A stretch of 64,000 nt of DNA, taken from assembly GCA_017303555.1 (NCBI GenBank), contig JAFLCN010000015.1:37218-101217 (forward strand), given 5' to 3'. The position numbers were made by a program, and so were the translations under genes. Positions 1 through 8,301 of this stretch are shown here, piece by piece (within the stretch, counting starts at the first letter, position 1; each line of letters begins with the position of its first letter). A model generated the notes under the pieces. The model saw nothing but the letters and a program-made list of their open reading frames with translations, was not told the DNA's origin and ran no database searches. Source of the stretch: Planctomycetota bacterium. GTDB taxonomy: Bacteria; Planctomycetota; Phycisphaerae; Phycisphaerales; UBA1924.

Positions 1-45
1 CGGCGTTTTCGCGAACCCCGGGTTCTCGTGTTTGCGTCACTCCAC

Positions 46-1506
46 ATGTCAACCAACCCCAACTCCGATCTCACTTCTTCCCCCATCTCCGGCGATGCGC
101 TCACCGACGAGTTGAACGCCGAGATTGATGCCGCGATGGCCCAGCTCGACCGCGAAGCCGACGCCGTCGCCGATCAGGCCGCGAAGAAGGCGGAGAAGGA
201 GCGTCTCTCCGGCGGCCGCCCGGCCCACATCCGTGGCCCGCGCCTCGTCCAGGCCGGACGCGAACACCGCACCGGCCAGGTCGTCTCCGTCGGCCCCACC
301 GATATCTTCCTCGAGTTCGGCCCGAAGGAACTCGGCATCGTCCCCCGCGCCCAGTTCTCGGATGCCGATGTCCCCAAGGTCGCCGACAGCATCGAAGTCG
401 TCGTCGATAAGTACGAAGCCGCCGAGAGCCTCTTCGTCTGCTCGCGCCCGGGCGCTGTGCAGAAGGCCGAATGGGAATTCCTCGAGTCCGGCCAGGTCGT
501 CGAAGGCCGCGTGACCGGCGTCGCCACCGGCAAGGACGGCAAGCAGGTCGGCCTCGAGCTCGAAGTCGCCGGCCATCGCGCCTTCATGCCCGCCAGCCAG
601 GTCGCTCTCGACCGCGTCGCCGATTTCTCCGTCTTCGTCGGCGAGAAGATGAGCTGCTCGATCGTCCGCGTCGAGCGCGTCGGCAAGGGCAACATCGTCC
701 TCTCCCGGCGCGACGTGCTCAACACCGAGCGCAAACGCCTCGCCGAAGAAACCAAGAAGAATCTCACCGAGGGCCAATCGGTCGAGGGCATCGTCCGCAA
801 GATCATGCCCTTCGGCGCGTTCGTCGATATCGGCGGCGTGGACGGCCTCATCCACATCTCCGACCTTTCCTACGACAAGATCGGCTTCGGTGAAAAGGCC
901 GTCGAGAAGCACGTCAAGGAAGGCCAGCGCGTCACCGTCAAGATCCTCAAGGTCGAGCTCGAAGCCAACCGCATCAGCCTCGGCCTCAAGCAGGTCCAGG
1001 GCGATCCCTTCGCGACCGCCGTCAACACGATCACCGAAGGCGCCGAAGTCACCGGCAAGGTCACCAAGCTCCTCGAGTTCGGCGCGTTCGTCGAAGTCGC
1101 CCCCGGCGTCGATGGCCTCGTCCACATCTCGGAGATCGACCACAAGCGCATCGGCAAGGTCGAAGACGCCCTCAAGGTGGACGAGATCGTCCGCTGCAAG
1201 GTCCTCAAGATCGATCCCGGCAACCGCCGCGTCAGCCTTTCCATCAAGGCCTTGAAGCCGCTCCCCGAGATCAAGATTCAGGAAGGCGGAGCTGCGGAAG
1301 ACGGCCAGGGTCGTCCCGGCGGCCCCGGCCGAGGCCGAGGCAACGCCGGCCCGCGAGGTGGTTCGGGCTTCGGAGGCGGGTTCGGCGGCGGCGGCAAGGC
1401 CCCACGCGACAACCGCACGGCCGAGGAAATCCTCAAGGAAACCCCGGCGCTCCGCCGCATGCGCGAGCAGGCCAAGAAGATGAAGTTCAAGGGCGGCCTC
1501 AGCTAA
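46..1506 (+). CDS. S1-domain RNA-binding protein (ribosomal protein S1-like)
   Basis: This is a protein of about 486 aa with four S1-type OB folds, at roughly residues 75-140, 150-220, 245-325 and 330-405. The last two are the best conserved, each carrying the FGAFV turn followed by DGL(I/V)HIS. A Gly/Arg-rich tail (about residues 420-460) precedes a basic C-terminal helix. Such proteins bind single-stranded mRNA, at the ribosome (S1) or in RNA turnover. It has fewer S1 repeats than the six of proteobacterial S1, so a role as ribosomal S1 is likely but not certain. A GTG at 28 is also in frame, but the ATG at 46 gives the more natural N-terminus. No clear Shine-Dalgarno is seen before either. 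Confidence 0.85.
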   Translation: MSTNPNSDLTSSPISGDALTDELNAEIDAAMAQLDREADAVADQAAKKAEKERLSGGRPAHIRGPRLVQAGREHRTGQVVSVGPTDIFLEFGPKELGIVPRAQFSDADVPKVADSIEVVVDKYEAAESLFVCSRPGAVQKAEWEFLESGQVVEGRVTGVATGKDGKQVGLELEVAGHRAFMPASQVALDRVADFSVFVGEKMSCSIVRVERVGKGNIVLSRRDVLNTERKRLAEETKKNLTEGQSVEGIVRKIMPFGAFVDIGGVDGLIHISDLSYDKIGFGEKAVEKHVKEGQRVTVKILKVELEANRISLGLKQVQGDPFATAVNTITEGAEVTGKVTKLLEFGAFVEVAPGVDGLVHISEIDHKRIGKVEDALKVDEIVRCKVLKIDPGNRRVSLSIKALKPLPEIKIQEGGAAEDGQGRPGGPGRGRGNAGPRGGSGFGGGFGGGGKAPRDNRTAEEILKETPALRRMREQAKKMKFKGGLS

Positions 1507-1668
1507 ACGGCCCCGAATCCTCCACCCCAATCCCGCTCCCCAAAGGCCGCATGCCGCGGCCTTTTTCTTTCTCGCATTGCCTTTCCGCAGCCGCACCCCT
1601 GAACCCCCCACGCCTTCTTCCCGCTTTCCTCCCGAACGAACCACTTGGCTTCCCCGTAGTCTGTTCGC

Positions 1669-3105
1669 GTGGATGCCTCCCGCACATTTTCGGCATCGGC
1701 ATTCGTTCCCGCCTCGCTCTCCTCGCTCACGCGACGCGACGTGCTCTGGCTCGTGCCCTGCACGATCTCGCTCTGGTTCGTCGGCGTCATCCTCGCGCTC
1801 GATGATGCGGGCTCGTTCTTCCGCGGCAACGAGCCCGCCGCTCCGATCCTCGGCGCGTGCGGCATCGTCCTGGGCGTCTTCGGCATCTGGCGCTGGCGCC
1901 AATGGCTCATCCGCGATCTGCTTCTCCGCCCCGCGCACGACACGGCCGACGATGTCCTCTGGCTCTGCGGCGCAACCGGCGCGATCATCTTCTACTTGCT
2001 TCTGACGCCCCCCACGCGCCTCCTGCCGCCCAATGCGGCGCTCTGCATCTTCTCGGGCCTCGCGGGCGCAAAGCTGCTCTATTCCGGCATGACGCGGCGC
2101 ATCGGCAACACGCTGCACTGCTCCCGCTGCAATTACCACATCGAAGACACCAGCCTCCCCCGCCGTTGCCCGGAATGCTCCGGCATCTGGGCCCACCGGC
2201 TGGTCCGGGGCAAGATCGTCCCGAGCAACGTGCTCATCTCCGCCGGCGTCATCCTGCTGTTCATCCTGACGCTCGCGCCAATCCCGCGGTTTCAACTCGG
2301 CCGCGCGTTCATCCGCCGCCAGATGTCCACGGCGTGGATCGCCTCGCAGGCCGCGTCGTCGCTTCAAGCCGGAAAGGTCAGCGACGCGGAGCTTTGGCAA
2401 GAGCTCGGCAAACGAAAGCTCACCGAGCAGCAGGCTCTCCCACTTTCGACGCTCATCCTCCAACAAACAGCGAACAACACACTGAGCGATAACGGCGCGT
2501 ACCGATGGCTGGAAGAACTCGTCTTCAGTGGCGGCGCACCCCGTTCCGCCGCGGACGCCTTCATGGACCTGGCTCTCACATTCCAGCTCTCCATGCCCAC
2601 GACGTCCCTGCCGGGACGCCAAGTTCCGATCTCGATACAGGCCGTCGAGCTCCGTCGCATCCAGGGAAATCGGGTCGCCATCTACCTCGAGCAGCTCACC
2701 GACGATGCCGATCCCGCGCCCCTGCGCACCGGCTCCCACTGGGAAACACTCCGCGCCGCGATGCAGCCCGTGCTCGCTCCCACCTCACCAGCGCCGCCGC
2801 CCGAAACCCCGGCCTTTGCCGACAACCTGGGCAACGTCGCTGCGCCCTTCTTTCCGTATGTCGGCACGCAAACCGTCCGCGCCCGCTTCTGGGCGGCAAT
2901 CGTCCCGCCCGACACGCCGCCATCGCAGACTCCCGAAGTGCTTGCGCCGCTCTACTTCGATCCAAACGTCAAACCGCCCGTCATCTGGCTGAAGCAATAC
3001 GAGCTGCGCGCCGAAATCCTGATCCGCGAAAGCCGCGCCGCACCCAAGCCCATCCGCCCGCTTCCAAAGCCAGCGAAGCCCGGCGCAAACCCGGTATCCC
3101 GCTGA
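1669..3105 (+). CDS. Polytopic membrane protein with zinc ribbon
   Basis: The product has about 478 aa and starts at GTG. Five hydrophobic segments are visible near residues 26-48, 57-75, 93-112, 121-140 and 189-207. A zinc ribbon lies between the fourth and fifth: C151-x2-C154 and C167-x2-C170, the second pair within RRCPECSG. The remaining 270 residues look soluble and end in a Pro-rich tail. The layout (Cys4 ribbon, transmembrane helix, helical extramembrane domain) recurs in the gene at 8346-9677, so the two are probably paralogous in architecture. No function can be assigned. dut follows 22 nt downstream on the same strand. Confidence 0.75.
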   Translation: MDASRTFSASAFVPASLSSLTRRDVLWLVPCTISLWFVGVILALDDAGSFFRGNEPAAPILGACGIVLGVFGIWRWRQWLIRDLLLRPAHDTADDVLWLCGATGAIIFYLLLTPPTRLLPPNAALCIFSGLAGAKLLYSGMTRRIGNTLHCSRCNYHIEDTSLPRRCPECSGIWAHRLVRGKIVPSNVLISAGVILLFILTLAPIPRFQLGRAFIRRQMSTAWIASQAASSLQAGKVSDAELWQELGKRKLTEQQALPLSTLILQQTANNTLSDNGAYRWLEELVFSGGAPRSAADAFMDLALTFQLSMPTTSLPGRQVPISIQAVELRRIQGNRVAIYLEQLTDDADPAPLRTGSHWETLRAAMQPVLAPTSPAPPPETPAFADNLGNVAAPFFPYVGTQTVRARFWAAIVPPDTPPSQTPEVLAPLYFDPNVKPPVIWLKQYELRAEILIRESRAAPKPIRPLPKPAKPGANPVSR

Positions 3106-3127
3106 CAATTGCACCTACCCTCGCCCG

Positions 3128-3568
3128 ATGCAACCAACGCTCCAGATCAAAAAACTCACCGAGCGCGCCGCGATTCCGGCCTATCAGTCCGAGGGCGCCG
3201 CGGGCCTTGATCTCTGCGCCTGCCTCGACAGCAACATCACGCTCGCCCCCGGCGCGATCTCGCTCATCCCCACCGGCCTCGCAGTTGCAATTCCCTCAGG
3301 CTTCGAAGGCCAGGTCCGCGCCCGCTCCGGCCTCGCCACCAAGCACGGCATCGGCCTGCCCAATGCTCCCGGTACCATCGACTGCGACTACCGAGGCGAA
3401 CTCCGCGTCGCGCTCATCAACCTCTCCCGCGAACCCTTCGAAATCACCCACGGCATGCGCATCGCCCAGCTCGTGATCTCACCAGTCGCACACGCCACCA
3501 TCACCGAAGTCGCTGAACTCTCCAACACCGTCCGCGGCACAGGTGGCTTCGGCTCAACCGGACGCTGA
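3128..3568 (+). CDS. dut: dUTP diphosphatase (dUTPase)
   Basis: Hydrolyses dUTP to dUMP and pyrophosphate, keeping uracil out of DNA and feeding dTMP synthesis. At 146 aa it has the usual length of the homotrimeric family. All five motifs are visible: AAGLDLCA (1), RARSGLATKHG (2), GTIDCDYRGEL with the catalytic Asp (3), HGMRIAQLV (4) and the Gly-rich RGTGGFGSTG at the C-terminus (5). The ATG start lies 22 nt after the preceding membrane-protein gene, so the two may be co-transcribed. Confidence 0.97.
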   Translation: MQPTLQIKKLTERAAIPAYQSEGAAGLDLCACLDSNITLAPGAISLIPTGLAVAIPSGFEGQVRARSGLATKHGIGLPNAPGTIDCDYRGELRVALINLSREPFEITHGMRIAQLVISPVAHATITEVAELSNTVRGTGGFGSTGR

Positions 3569-3592
3569 GCGACCATCAATCGCATTTGCAGG

Positions 3593-3634
3593 AGCCCCCT
3601 CCCCGATGGGAGCGAGGGTTGGGGGTGGGAGTCC
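3593..3634 (+). repeat. G-rich intergenic repeat-like element
   Basis: Just after dut, a C-rich half (CCCCCTCCCC) is followed by a G-rich half (GAGGGTTGGGGGTGGG). From memory, short elements of this form are dispersed in intergenic DNA of many high-GC bacteria. Only one copy was noticed here, so calling it a repeat is inference. Confidence 0.3.
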
Positions 3635-3696
3635 ATTTCGCAGTCTGCAGCCGTTGTTCCACCAAGCCTTGCCCGCAGCGTGCTTCCGCGGCACGT

Positions 3697-4062
3697 TCAC
3701 CGGTTGTGTACATCCACGCCCGTCTTCTCACTCGGCGGACTGAACAAGTCAAGAATGATCGTGTCCTCGAGCGCCTCCGCCGAATGCGGCAGCCCCGAAG
3801 GAAGCCACAAAACCTCCCCACCCGACACGATCATCTGCTCGTGCTCGCTGGTCCCCTCGCGCCCGAGCCCAAACCGCATCTTCCCCGACAACACCACCGC
3901 AAACTGCTCGTTCTCGTGTTGATGCGATGGCACGATAAACCCCTTCGCCAGATGCACCCGCGAGATCATCATCCGCTCTCCAATCACCCGCCGCCGCTCG
4001 ATCTTGTCCATCGGCCGATCAACCGTGACCTCGTTCCAACTATGCTTCTTCGCGCGCGTCAT
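3697..4062 (-). CDS. Cupin-domain protein
   Basis: A small single-domain cupin of about 121 aa. Cupin motif 1 is visible as PSHQHENEQFAVVLSG (His, His and Glu metal ligands), and motif 2 as LPSGLPHSAEAL with the last His. Such beta-barrels bind a metal and act as dioxygenases, isomerases or ligand sensors, and the substrate cannot be told from sequence. The ATG at 4062 was preferred over one 48 nt upstream because it is preceded by GAGGAACC. The gene lies opposite to its neighbours and alone. Confidence 0.8.
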   Translation of the reverse strand: MTRAKKHSWNEVTVDRPMDKIERRRVIGERMMISRVHLAKGFIVPSHQHENEQFAVVLSGKMRFGLGREGTSEHEQMIVSGGEVLWLPSGLPHSAEALEDTIILDLFSPPSEKTGVDVHNR

Positions 4063-4108
4063 GGTTCCTCCCCAAGCTGCCCTCAGGCTATCAGAGCTTC
4101 GCCTTTCC

Positions 4109-4143
4109 ATTCCGCACTACGTATTCCGCATTCCGAATTCCGC
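4109..4143. repeat. Heptamer tandem tract (ATTCCGC-type)
   Basis: Five consecutive 7-bp units read ATTCCGC, ACTACGT, ATTCCGC, ATTCCGA and ATTCCGC. The tract lies between the divergent cupin and trpG-like genes. A related tract lies on the other side of the trpG-like gene (4926-4999). Confidence 0.7.
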
Positions 4144-4160
4144 CTTCATCTCGCTCCGCC

Positions 4161-4194
4161 TTTCTCCGTGCTGTCTGCGTTCTCCGTGGTAAAT
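4161..4194 (+). repeat. Octamer-periodic dispersed element, copy 1
   Basis: It reads TTTCTCCG, then a diverged middle, then TTCTCCGTGGTAAAT. It is one of six copies of an element built on 8-bp units ending in TGGTRAA. This copy ends 22 nt before the trpG-like start codon, in the same orientation as the gene. Confidence 0.65.
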
Positions 4195-4216
4195 CGCCTT
4201 TCTCCTATAGTTTTCC

Positions 4217-4909
4217 GTGATCCTCCTCATCGACAACTACGACTCCTTCACCTGGAACCTCGTCCAGCGCCTTGGCGAGATCGACCCCACTCTCGAGCCC
4301 GATCGCGATCTCCTCGTCATCCGCAACGACAAGATCACGCCTGATGCCATCGCCGCGCTTGACTCCGGCAATGGCCCTTCACACATCATCATCTCGCCCG
4401 GCCCTTGCACGCCAAAAGAAGCCGGCGTCAGCGGCGCGGTCATCGCTTCCTACGCCGGCAAGATTCCGATTCTCGGCGTCTGTCTCGGTCATCAATGCAT
4501 GGCCGACGGCAGCGGCATGACCGTCGCCCGCCACGTCATCCAGATGCACGGCAAGACCAGCGACATCCATCACGACGGCCAGGGCATCTACGCCGGGATG
4601 AGCAACCCCTTCGTGGCCACGCGCTACCACTCGCTCGTCGTCCTCCCCGATACCGTCCCACCGCCCCCCAAGCCCGGCGAAGACGGCTGGGTCGTCAGCG
4701 CGTGGACGTTCGAAGACGACGGCAAAGGCGGCACACGCAAAGTCATCATGGGCCTCCGCCGCATCTTCGCCGACCCCAGCAAGCAACATGTCGAAGGCGT
4801 GCAGTACCACCCCGAGAGCTTCCTCACCCTCGAAGGCCCCAAGCTCCTCGCCAACTTCCTCGCCATGGGCCCCCGCGGCCGCAAAGTCAGCGCCCCCGCG
4901 CTGGCGTAA
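4217..4909 (+). CDS. trpG/pabA: Glutamine amidotransferase, anthranilate/aminodeoxychorismate synthase component II
   Basis: A class I glutaminase that supplies ammonia to the chorismate-using partner subunit for tryptophan or folate synthesis. It has 230 aa. The family start IDNYDSFTWNLVQ is at the N-terminus, the oxyanion motif SPGPCTPKEAG is near residue 60, the nucleophile is C89 in GVCLGHQ, and His198/Glu200 sit in QYHPESF. The start is GTG. No trpE/pabB partner lies nearby, so the trpG versus pabA choice is open. The gene is framed by periodic repeats on both sides. Confidence 0.9.
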   Translation: MILLIDNYDSFTWNLVQRLGEIDPTLEPDRDLLVIRNDKITPDAIAALDSGNGPSHIIISPGPCTPKEAGVSGAVIASYAGKIPILGVCLGHQCMADGSGMTVARHVIQMHGKTSDIHHDGQGIYAGMSNPFVATRYHSLVVLPDTVPPPPKPGEDGWVVSAWTFEDDGKGGTRKVIMGLRRIFADPSKQHVEGVQYHPESFLTLEGPKLLANFLAMGPRGRKVSAPALA

Positions 4910-4925
4910 GCAAGTACACGCCTTC

Positions 4926-4999
4926 CATTCCGCAATCCGAAATCCGCAATCCGAAATCGCACCCGCTCCGCGCTCCGAGTTCCGCGCTCCGCGTTCCTT
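4926..4999. repeat. Heptamer tandem tracts (two sub-blocks)
   Basis: Units of 7 bp run in two registers: first ATTCCGC, AATCCGA, AATCCGC, AATCCGA; then CGCTCCG, CGCTCCG, AGTTCCG, CGCTCCG. Both share the core TCCG. The block fills the gap between the trpG-like gene and kdsA. Confidence 0.7.
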
Positions 5000-5011
5000 C
5001 TACAATCCCCC

Positions 5012-5860
5012 ATGCCTCGTCTCTGCACCGTCGGTCCCGTCTCCATCGGCCCCGGCCAACCCCTCGCCATCATCGCCGGCCCCTGCGTCATCGAATCCCG
5101 CGAGATGGGCCTTGAGATCGGCCGCACCGTCCGCGATGCCTGCCGCGCTCACGGCCTCTCCTACATCTTCAAAGCTTCCTTCGACAAGGCCAACCGCTCC
5201 AGCGTCTCCTCGCCCCGCGGCCCAGGTCTCGAAAAAGGCCTCGACTGGATCGCCTCCATCGCCAAAGAACTCGGCGTCCCCTCCACCACCGACATCCACG
5301 CCCCCGAGCAGGCCGAGCCCGCCGCCCCGCAGATCGACCTGCTTCAGATCCCGGCTTTCCTCTGCCGCCAAACCGACCTGCTCTTCGCCGCCGGAAAAGC
5401 CGCTTCGCAGCACAACCGCGCCGTCAACGTCAAGAAGGGCCAGTTCCTTTCCCCCGGCGAGATGACCGGCCCACACCGCAAGCTCGCCGAATCCGGCTGC
5501 CTCAACACCATGTCCACCGAGCGCGGCACGTTCTTCGGCTACGGCCGCCTCGTCAACGACTTCCTCGGCCTCGGCGATCTGATGGACCTCAAAGGCAAGG
5601 GCGTCGATGCCCCGCCCCCCGTCTGCTTCGACTGCACCCACAGCACGCAGCTCCCCGGCGCAGGCGAGCAAACCGGCGGCAGGCCCGACCGCGCCCCGCT
5701 CCTCGCCCGTGCAGCCGTCGCTGCCGGCGTCCACGCCCTCTTCATCGAGTGCCATCCCAATCCCGCCAAGGCCCTGTCCGATGCCAGCACCATGCTCCCG
5801 CTCGACGGCATCCCAGCCCTTCTCGCGAGCCTCGCCGCAATCCGCCGCGCACTGGCTTGA
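5012..5860 (+). CDS. kdsA: 3-deoxy-8-phosphooctulonate synthase (Kdo-8-P synthase)
   Basis: Condenses phosphoenolpyruvate with arabinose-5-phosphate to give Kdo-8-phosphate, the first committed step to the Kdo of lipopolysaccharide. It has 282 aa, the normal length. IAGPCVIES is at residues 21-29, KASFDKANRSS is the substrate loop, and the barrel strands TDIHAPEQ and LLQIPAFLCRQTDLL follow. Cys25 in AGPCVIES, instead of Asn, marks the metal-dependent class. Its presence implies a Kdo-containing outer membrane. Confidence 0.95.
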   Translation: MPRLCTVGPVSIGPGQPLAIIAGPCVIESREMGLEIGRTVRDACRAHGLSYIFKASFDKANRSSVSSPRGPGLEKGLDWIASIAKELGVPSTTDIHAPEQAEPAAPQIDLLQIPAFLCRQTDLLFAAGKAASQHNRAVNVKKGQFLSPGEMTGPHRKLAESGCLNTMSTERGTFFGYGRLVNDFLGLGDLMDLKGKGVDAPPPVCFDCTHSTQLPGAGEQTGGRPDRAPLLARAAVAAGVHALFIECHPNPAKALSDASTMLPLDGIPALLASLAAIRRALA

Positions 5861-6153
5861 CCCGGTTTTTCAGTTGCTTTCGTACCTCATTTCGCCCGGA
5901 GACGAAACGGGGAGATGCACTTGCACGCGCGTACCGGATGGTGCGCCCTGACGATCTGCCTTCCCGCCCCAAAGGGCTGAAAGACTTGAGCCGAGGGTGG
6001 AGCGAGTCTTCGAACGACACTTGCGGTCCAGGTATTGGTCTCAAGCACGCTGAAAGCGTGCAACATCACCCTGCCGCTCCGTCGGACCCAAGCAACCGCC
6101 TCCAAATCTCGACTGCATCCATGACCGCTTCAATTCAATTCCAATCTCCCGCC
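5861..6153. other. Intergenic stretch with a degenerate REP-like segment
   Basis: No credible ORF lies here. The part at about 5968-6084 contains AGCCGAGGGTGGAGCGAG and, at 6046-6060, a short inverted motif CACGCTGAAAGCGTG. From memory this resembles transposon-associated REP-type repeats of planctomycetes. It may be a decayed copy, and only one is seen here. Confidence 0.3.
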
Positions 6154-6186
6154 TTTCTCTGTGCCTCTGTGTCTCTGTGGTAAATT
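6154..6186 (+). repeat. Octamer-periodic dispersed element, copy 2
   Basis: The clearest copy, with units TTTCTCTG, TGCCTCTG, TGTCTCTG and TGGTAAAT. It lies 60 nt before the phoU start codon in the same orientation as the gene. Confidence 0.75.
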
Positions 6187-6245
6187 CCCCCGTCTTCCCG
6201 CATTCTCCGCCCGCGAACGCTCGACTAGACTCGCAAGCGAATCAC

Positions 6246-7007
6246 ATGCCCGAATCCAGTTCCAACTCACCGCAGTTCTCAGGCAGCACCTTCGGGCCGC
6301 GCCCCCTCGACGATCACAAGTTCACGTACGAGCGCCGCATCCTCGCGCTCAAGCGCCGCCTCGTCCGCGAAGCCAGCATCGCCATGGGCATGCTCGACGC
6401 CGCCGTCGATGCGCTCTTCAAGCTCGATATCGATGCCGCCAAAGCCGTCCGCAAGCAGGACGACCGCGTCGATGCCGAAGAAGTCGCGATCGAGCAGGAG
6501 TGCTACGAGATCCTCGCGCTCCACCACCTCTTCGCCCGCGACTTCCGCGCCATCACCTTCGTGCTCAAGGTCAATTCCGACATCGAGCGCGTCGCCGATC
6601 ACGCCAGCTCCATCGCCAAGGTCGCGGTCAAGATCGCCCAGCAATCGCAGGGTGCGCCCCGCTGGCCCACCGCGCTCAACGAGCTCGCTCAGCGCGTGCC
6701 GATGATGTGCCACCAGTTGCTGCGGGCCGTGCTCGATGAAGATGTCGAGGGTGCTCGCTCCCTCGTCCGCTCCGACGAAGTCATCGACAAGCTCGAACGC
6801 CGGCTCTTCGAAGAAGTGCAGGACTTCATCCGCGCCGAGGGCCGCACCGACAGCGCGATGACCATCGGCATGTACATGTACCGCATCGGCCGCGAGCTCG
6901 AGCGCGTCGGCGATCTCATGACCAACGTCGCCGAAGACATCGTCTATCTCACCACCGGCAACATCGTCCGCCACGCCGAACAGCGCGGCGTCGGCACCGG
7001 AAACTGA
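6246..7007 (+). CDS. phoU: Phosphate signalling protein PhoU
   Basis: PhoU restrains the phosphate-starvation two-component system and modulates the Pst transporter. The protein has about 253 aa with two three-helix bundles. The duplicated metal-binding signature is visible as NSDIERVADHASSIAK in the first half and RIGRELERVGDLMTNVAED in the second. The ATG at 6246 was chosen because the longer form would begin inside the upstream repeat. No pstSCAB, phoB or phoR genes are in the window. Confidence 0.93.
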   Translation: MPESSSNSPQFSGSTFGPRPLDDHKFTYERRILALKRRLVREASIAMGMLDAAVDALFKLDIDAAKAVRKQDDRVDAEEVAIEQECYEILALHHLFARDFRAITFVLKVNSDIERVADHASSIAKVAVKIAQQSQGAPRWPTALNELAQRVPMMCHQLLRAVLDEDVEGARSLVRSDEVIDKLERRLFEEVQDFIRAEGRTDSAMTIGMYMYRIGRELERVGDLMTNVAEDIVYLTTGNIVRHAEQRGVGTGN

Positions 7008-7038
7008 TACACGGCCTCCAAACCTGTTGGCCGGAACC

Positions 7039-7060
7039 GCCGCCTTTTCCGGGCGGCTTT
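7039..7060 (+). terminator. Possible weak terminator after phoU
   Basis: Stem GCCGCC (7039-7044) and GGCGGC (7052-7057) with a 7-nt loop, followed by only three T residues. The short T tract makes it weak. Confidence 0.3.
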
Positions 7061-7174
7061 GCCATGAGCGAAACCTTATTGCCCGGTCACCACCGCGTCA
7101 CGTGCGCGATGGAATGTACTTCTGTTGACGCACGCTGAGGGCACCGTGAAAGACACAGGACGAAAGGACCGGGG

Positions 7175-7378
7175 ATGCAGAACTCAAGAATCCAGCATTC
7201 GAACGAAATTCAGAGGGTTGGATGCGAACAGCCGGGCACTTTCGCCACGGAGCAGTTGAACTTGCACGCGAGCCGACCAGGAAAGGCTCGCACCGCAATC
7301 CTCCTGTGGCTGCTCGGCGTGCCCATCCCTCTCATCATTCTTTTCTTTCTCTTGAAGAGTTGCATGGGTGGTGGCTAA
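7175..7378 (+). CDS. Small single-pass membrane protein
   Basis: A 67-aa ORF whose last third is a strongly hydrophobic helix containing WLLGVPIPLIILFFLL, followed by KSCMGGG. The N-terminal 40 residues are polar. A purine-rich stretch (AAAGGACCGGGG) precedes the ATG. A second small gene follows. No family was recognised. Confidence 0.5.
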   Translation: MQNSRIQHSNEIQRVGCEQPGTFATEQLNLHASRPGKARTAILLWLLGVPIPLIILFFLLKSCMGGG

Positions 7379-7495
7379 CCGAGGCGGCGAACGAGTGGCG
7401 GCGACTTCCGGTGCGCGAAGTCGAACGGCGTTCTCTTGATTTCTTTCCAGCACCGCGAAGCGAACGGATCGCTTCGCTCAAGGAGTTTCGTGGCC

Positions 7496-7936
7496 ATGGC
7501 AAACAACCCCAACCAGAACAACGGCAATCAGCAGAACCCAAAGAACCAGCAAAGCGCCGGTCGCGAAGTGAGCCCCAGTCGCCCCGCAGGGGAACCAGGC
7601 AAGCTTCCGCAGAACGCAGGCTCTGCTCTTGATTCAGGCAAGGCCGGCACCGCGACCCAGCAACAGCAGAGCAAGTCGCAATCCGCCCAATCCGGCCAAT
7701 CGAAGTTCGCTAAGGACGAGATCGGCCAGAAACACAGCGCCGGCACGCCCACCAAAGGCAGCAACTCCCGCGCTGCCCGCGACGATGACCAGGATGTCGA
7801 CGCCCCCACCGGCATCGGACAAGCCGTCCGCAAGGGCGAAGCCGAATCCGCTCTCGATGGTGGCGAAGACGACCTCGGCCATCAAGACCAAAAGGGAAAA
7901 GGCGATTGCTGCGGCGGCAGCAACAAGCCCATGTGA
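7496..7936 (+). CDS. Low-complexity Gln/Asn/Ser-rich hypothetical protein
   Basis: A protein of about 146 aa that is hydrophilic and probably disordered. It starts with an Asn/Gln-rich segment, continues with Ser/Gln/Lys-rich sequence and ends in a short Cys-Cys-containing tail (GDCCGGSNKPM). The ATG at 7496 was chosen because AAGGAG at 7480-7485 lies at ideal spacing, while the GTG at 7490 would be too close. No domain was recognised. A 12-bp palindrome (7931-7942) overlaps the stop codon. Confidence 0.6.
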   Translation: MANNPNQNNGNQQNPKNQQSAGREVSPSRPAGEPGKLPQNAGSALDSGKAGTATQQQQSKSQSAQSGQSKFAKDEIGQKHSAGTPTKGSNSRAARDDDQDVDAPTGIGQAVRKGEAESALDGGEDDLGHQDQKGKGDCCGGSNKPM

Positions 7937-7962
7937 TCACATCGATCACACGCGAACAACAG

Positions 7963-7986
7963 ATGGAATCGAACGCGCGATTCCAT
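7963..7986. other. Inverted repeat downstream of the low-complexity gene
   Basis: Perfect 9-bp arms, ATGGAATCG (7963-7971) and CGATTCCAT (7978-7986), with a 6-nt loop. There is no T tract, so a factor-independent terminator is unlikely. It could be an mRNA 3'-end stabiliser. Confidence 0.45.
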
Positions 7987-8169
7987 CCAATCAGTGCGAA
8001 CCGCGTCCGAGCGAAGCGCGTCGAATCTAGGACGTTTCACCGAGTTGATCCCAATCGCATGAGTTCCATGTGCTCACGCGAACACCGTTGATGAGCGACC
8101 ACTAGAAACAGTGCAGACTTCACGAATCCGTTCTTGAGATACCCCGAGCCCGGTTTCGCCCCCCACCCC

Positions 8170-8280
8170 AGTCTCCGGAACATTTGTTCGCCGGAGACTC
8201 GTCCGAAGTCCGTCGGCGTCCTGCCGACGGACTTCTTCGAAGACTTCCGTAATTCGACGGCCCGGGGCTCAACTCCCGGG
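8170..8280. other. Cluster of three stem-loops in a 400-bp gene-free stretch
   Basis: Stem 1 is AGTCTCCGG (8170-8178) with CCGGAGACT (8191-8199), extended inside by GAAC/GTTC. Stem 2 is a perfect 12-bp stem (8205-8216 with 8224-8235) and a 7-nt loop. Stem 3 is CCCGGG (8261-8266) with CCCGGG (8275-8280). The gap 7937-8345 holds no convincing ORF. The cluster could be a structured RNA, a 5' leader of the next gene, or a dispersed palindromic element. Confidence 0.45.
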
Positions 8281-8301
8281 TGCACCCTTCCGAACTGTTA
8301 G

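Noticed and set aside
49..2739. 896-aa minus-strand ORF
   Set aside because: It is antisense to the S1-domain and membrane-protein genes. Its Glu/Asp/Ala-rich sequence is the complement of real codons in high-GC DNA and has no domain.
3722..4140. Plus-strand ORFs over the cupin gene
   Set aside because: They lack domains, while the minus strand shows both cupin motifs and a good ribosome-binding site.
7931..7942. ATGTGATCACAT palindrome as a CRP-type site
   Set aside because: The half-sites TGTGA/TCACA overlap here, and the next pairing has a 9-bp spacer where 6 is expected. It also overlaps a stop codon.
8037..8285. 82-aa minus-strand ORF over the stem-loop cluster
   Set aside because: Its sequence (for example KKSVGRTPTDFGR) comes from translating the hairpins. 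It has no start signal.
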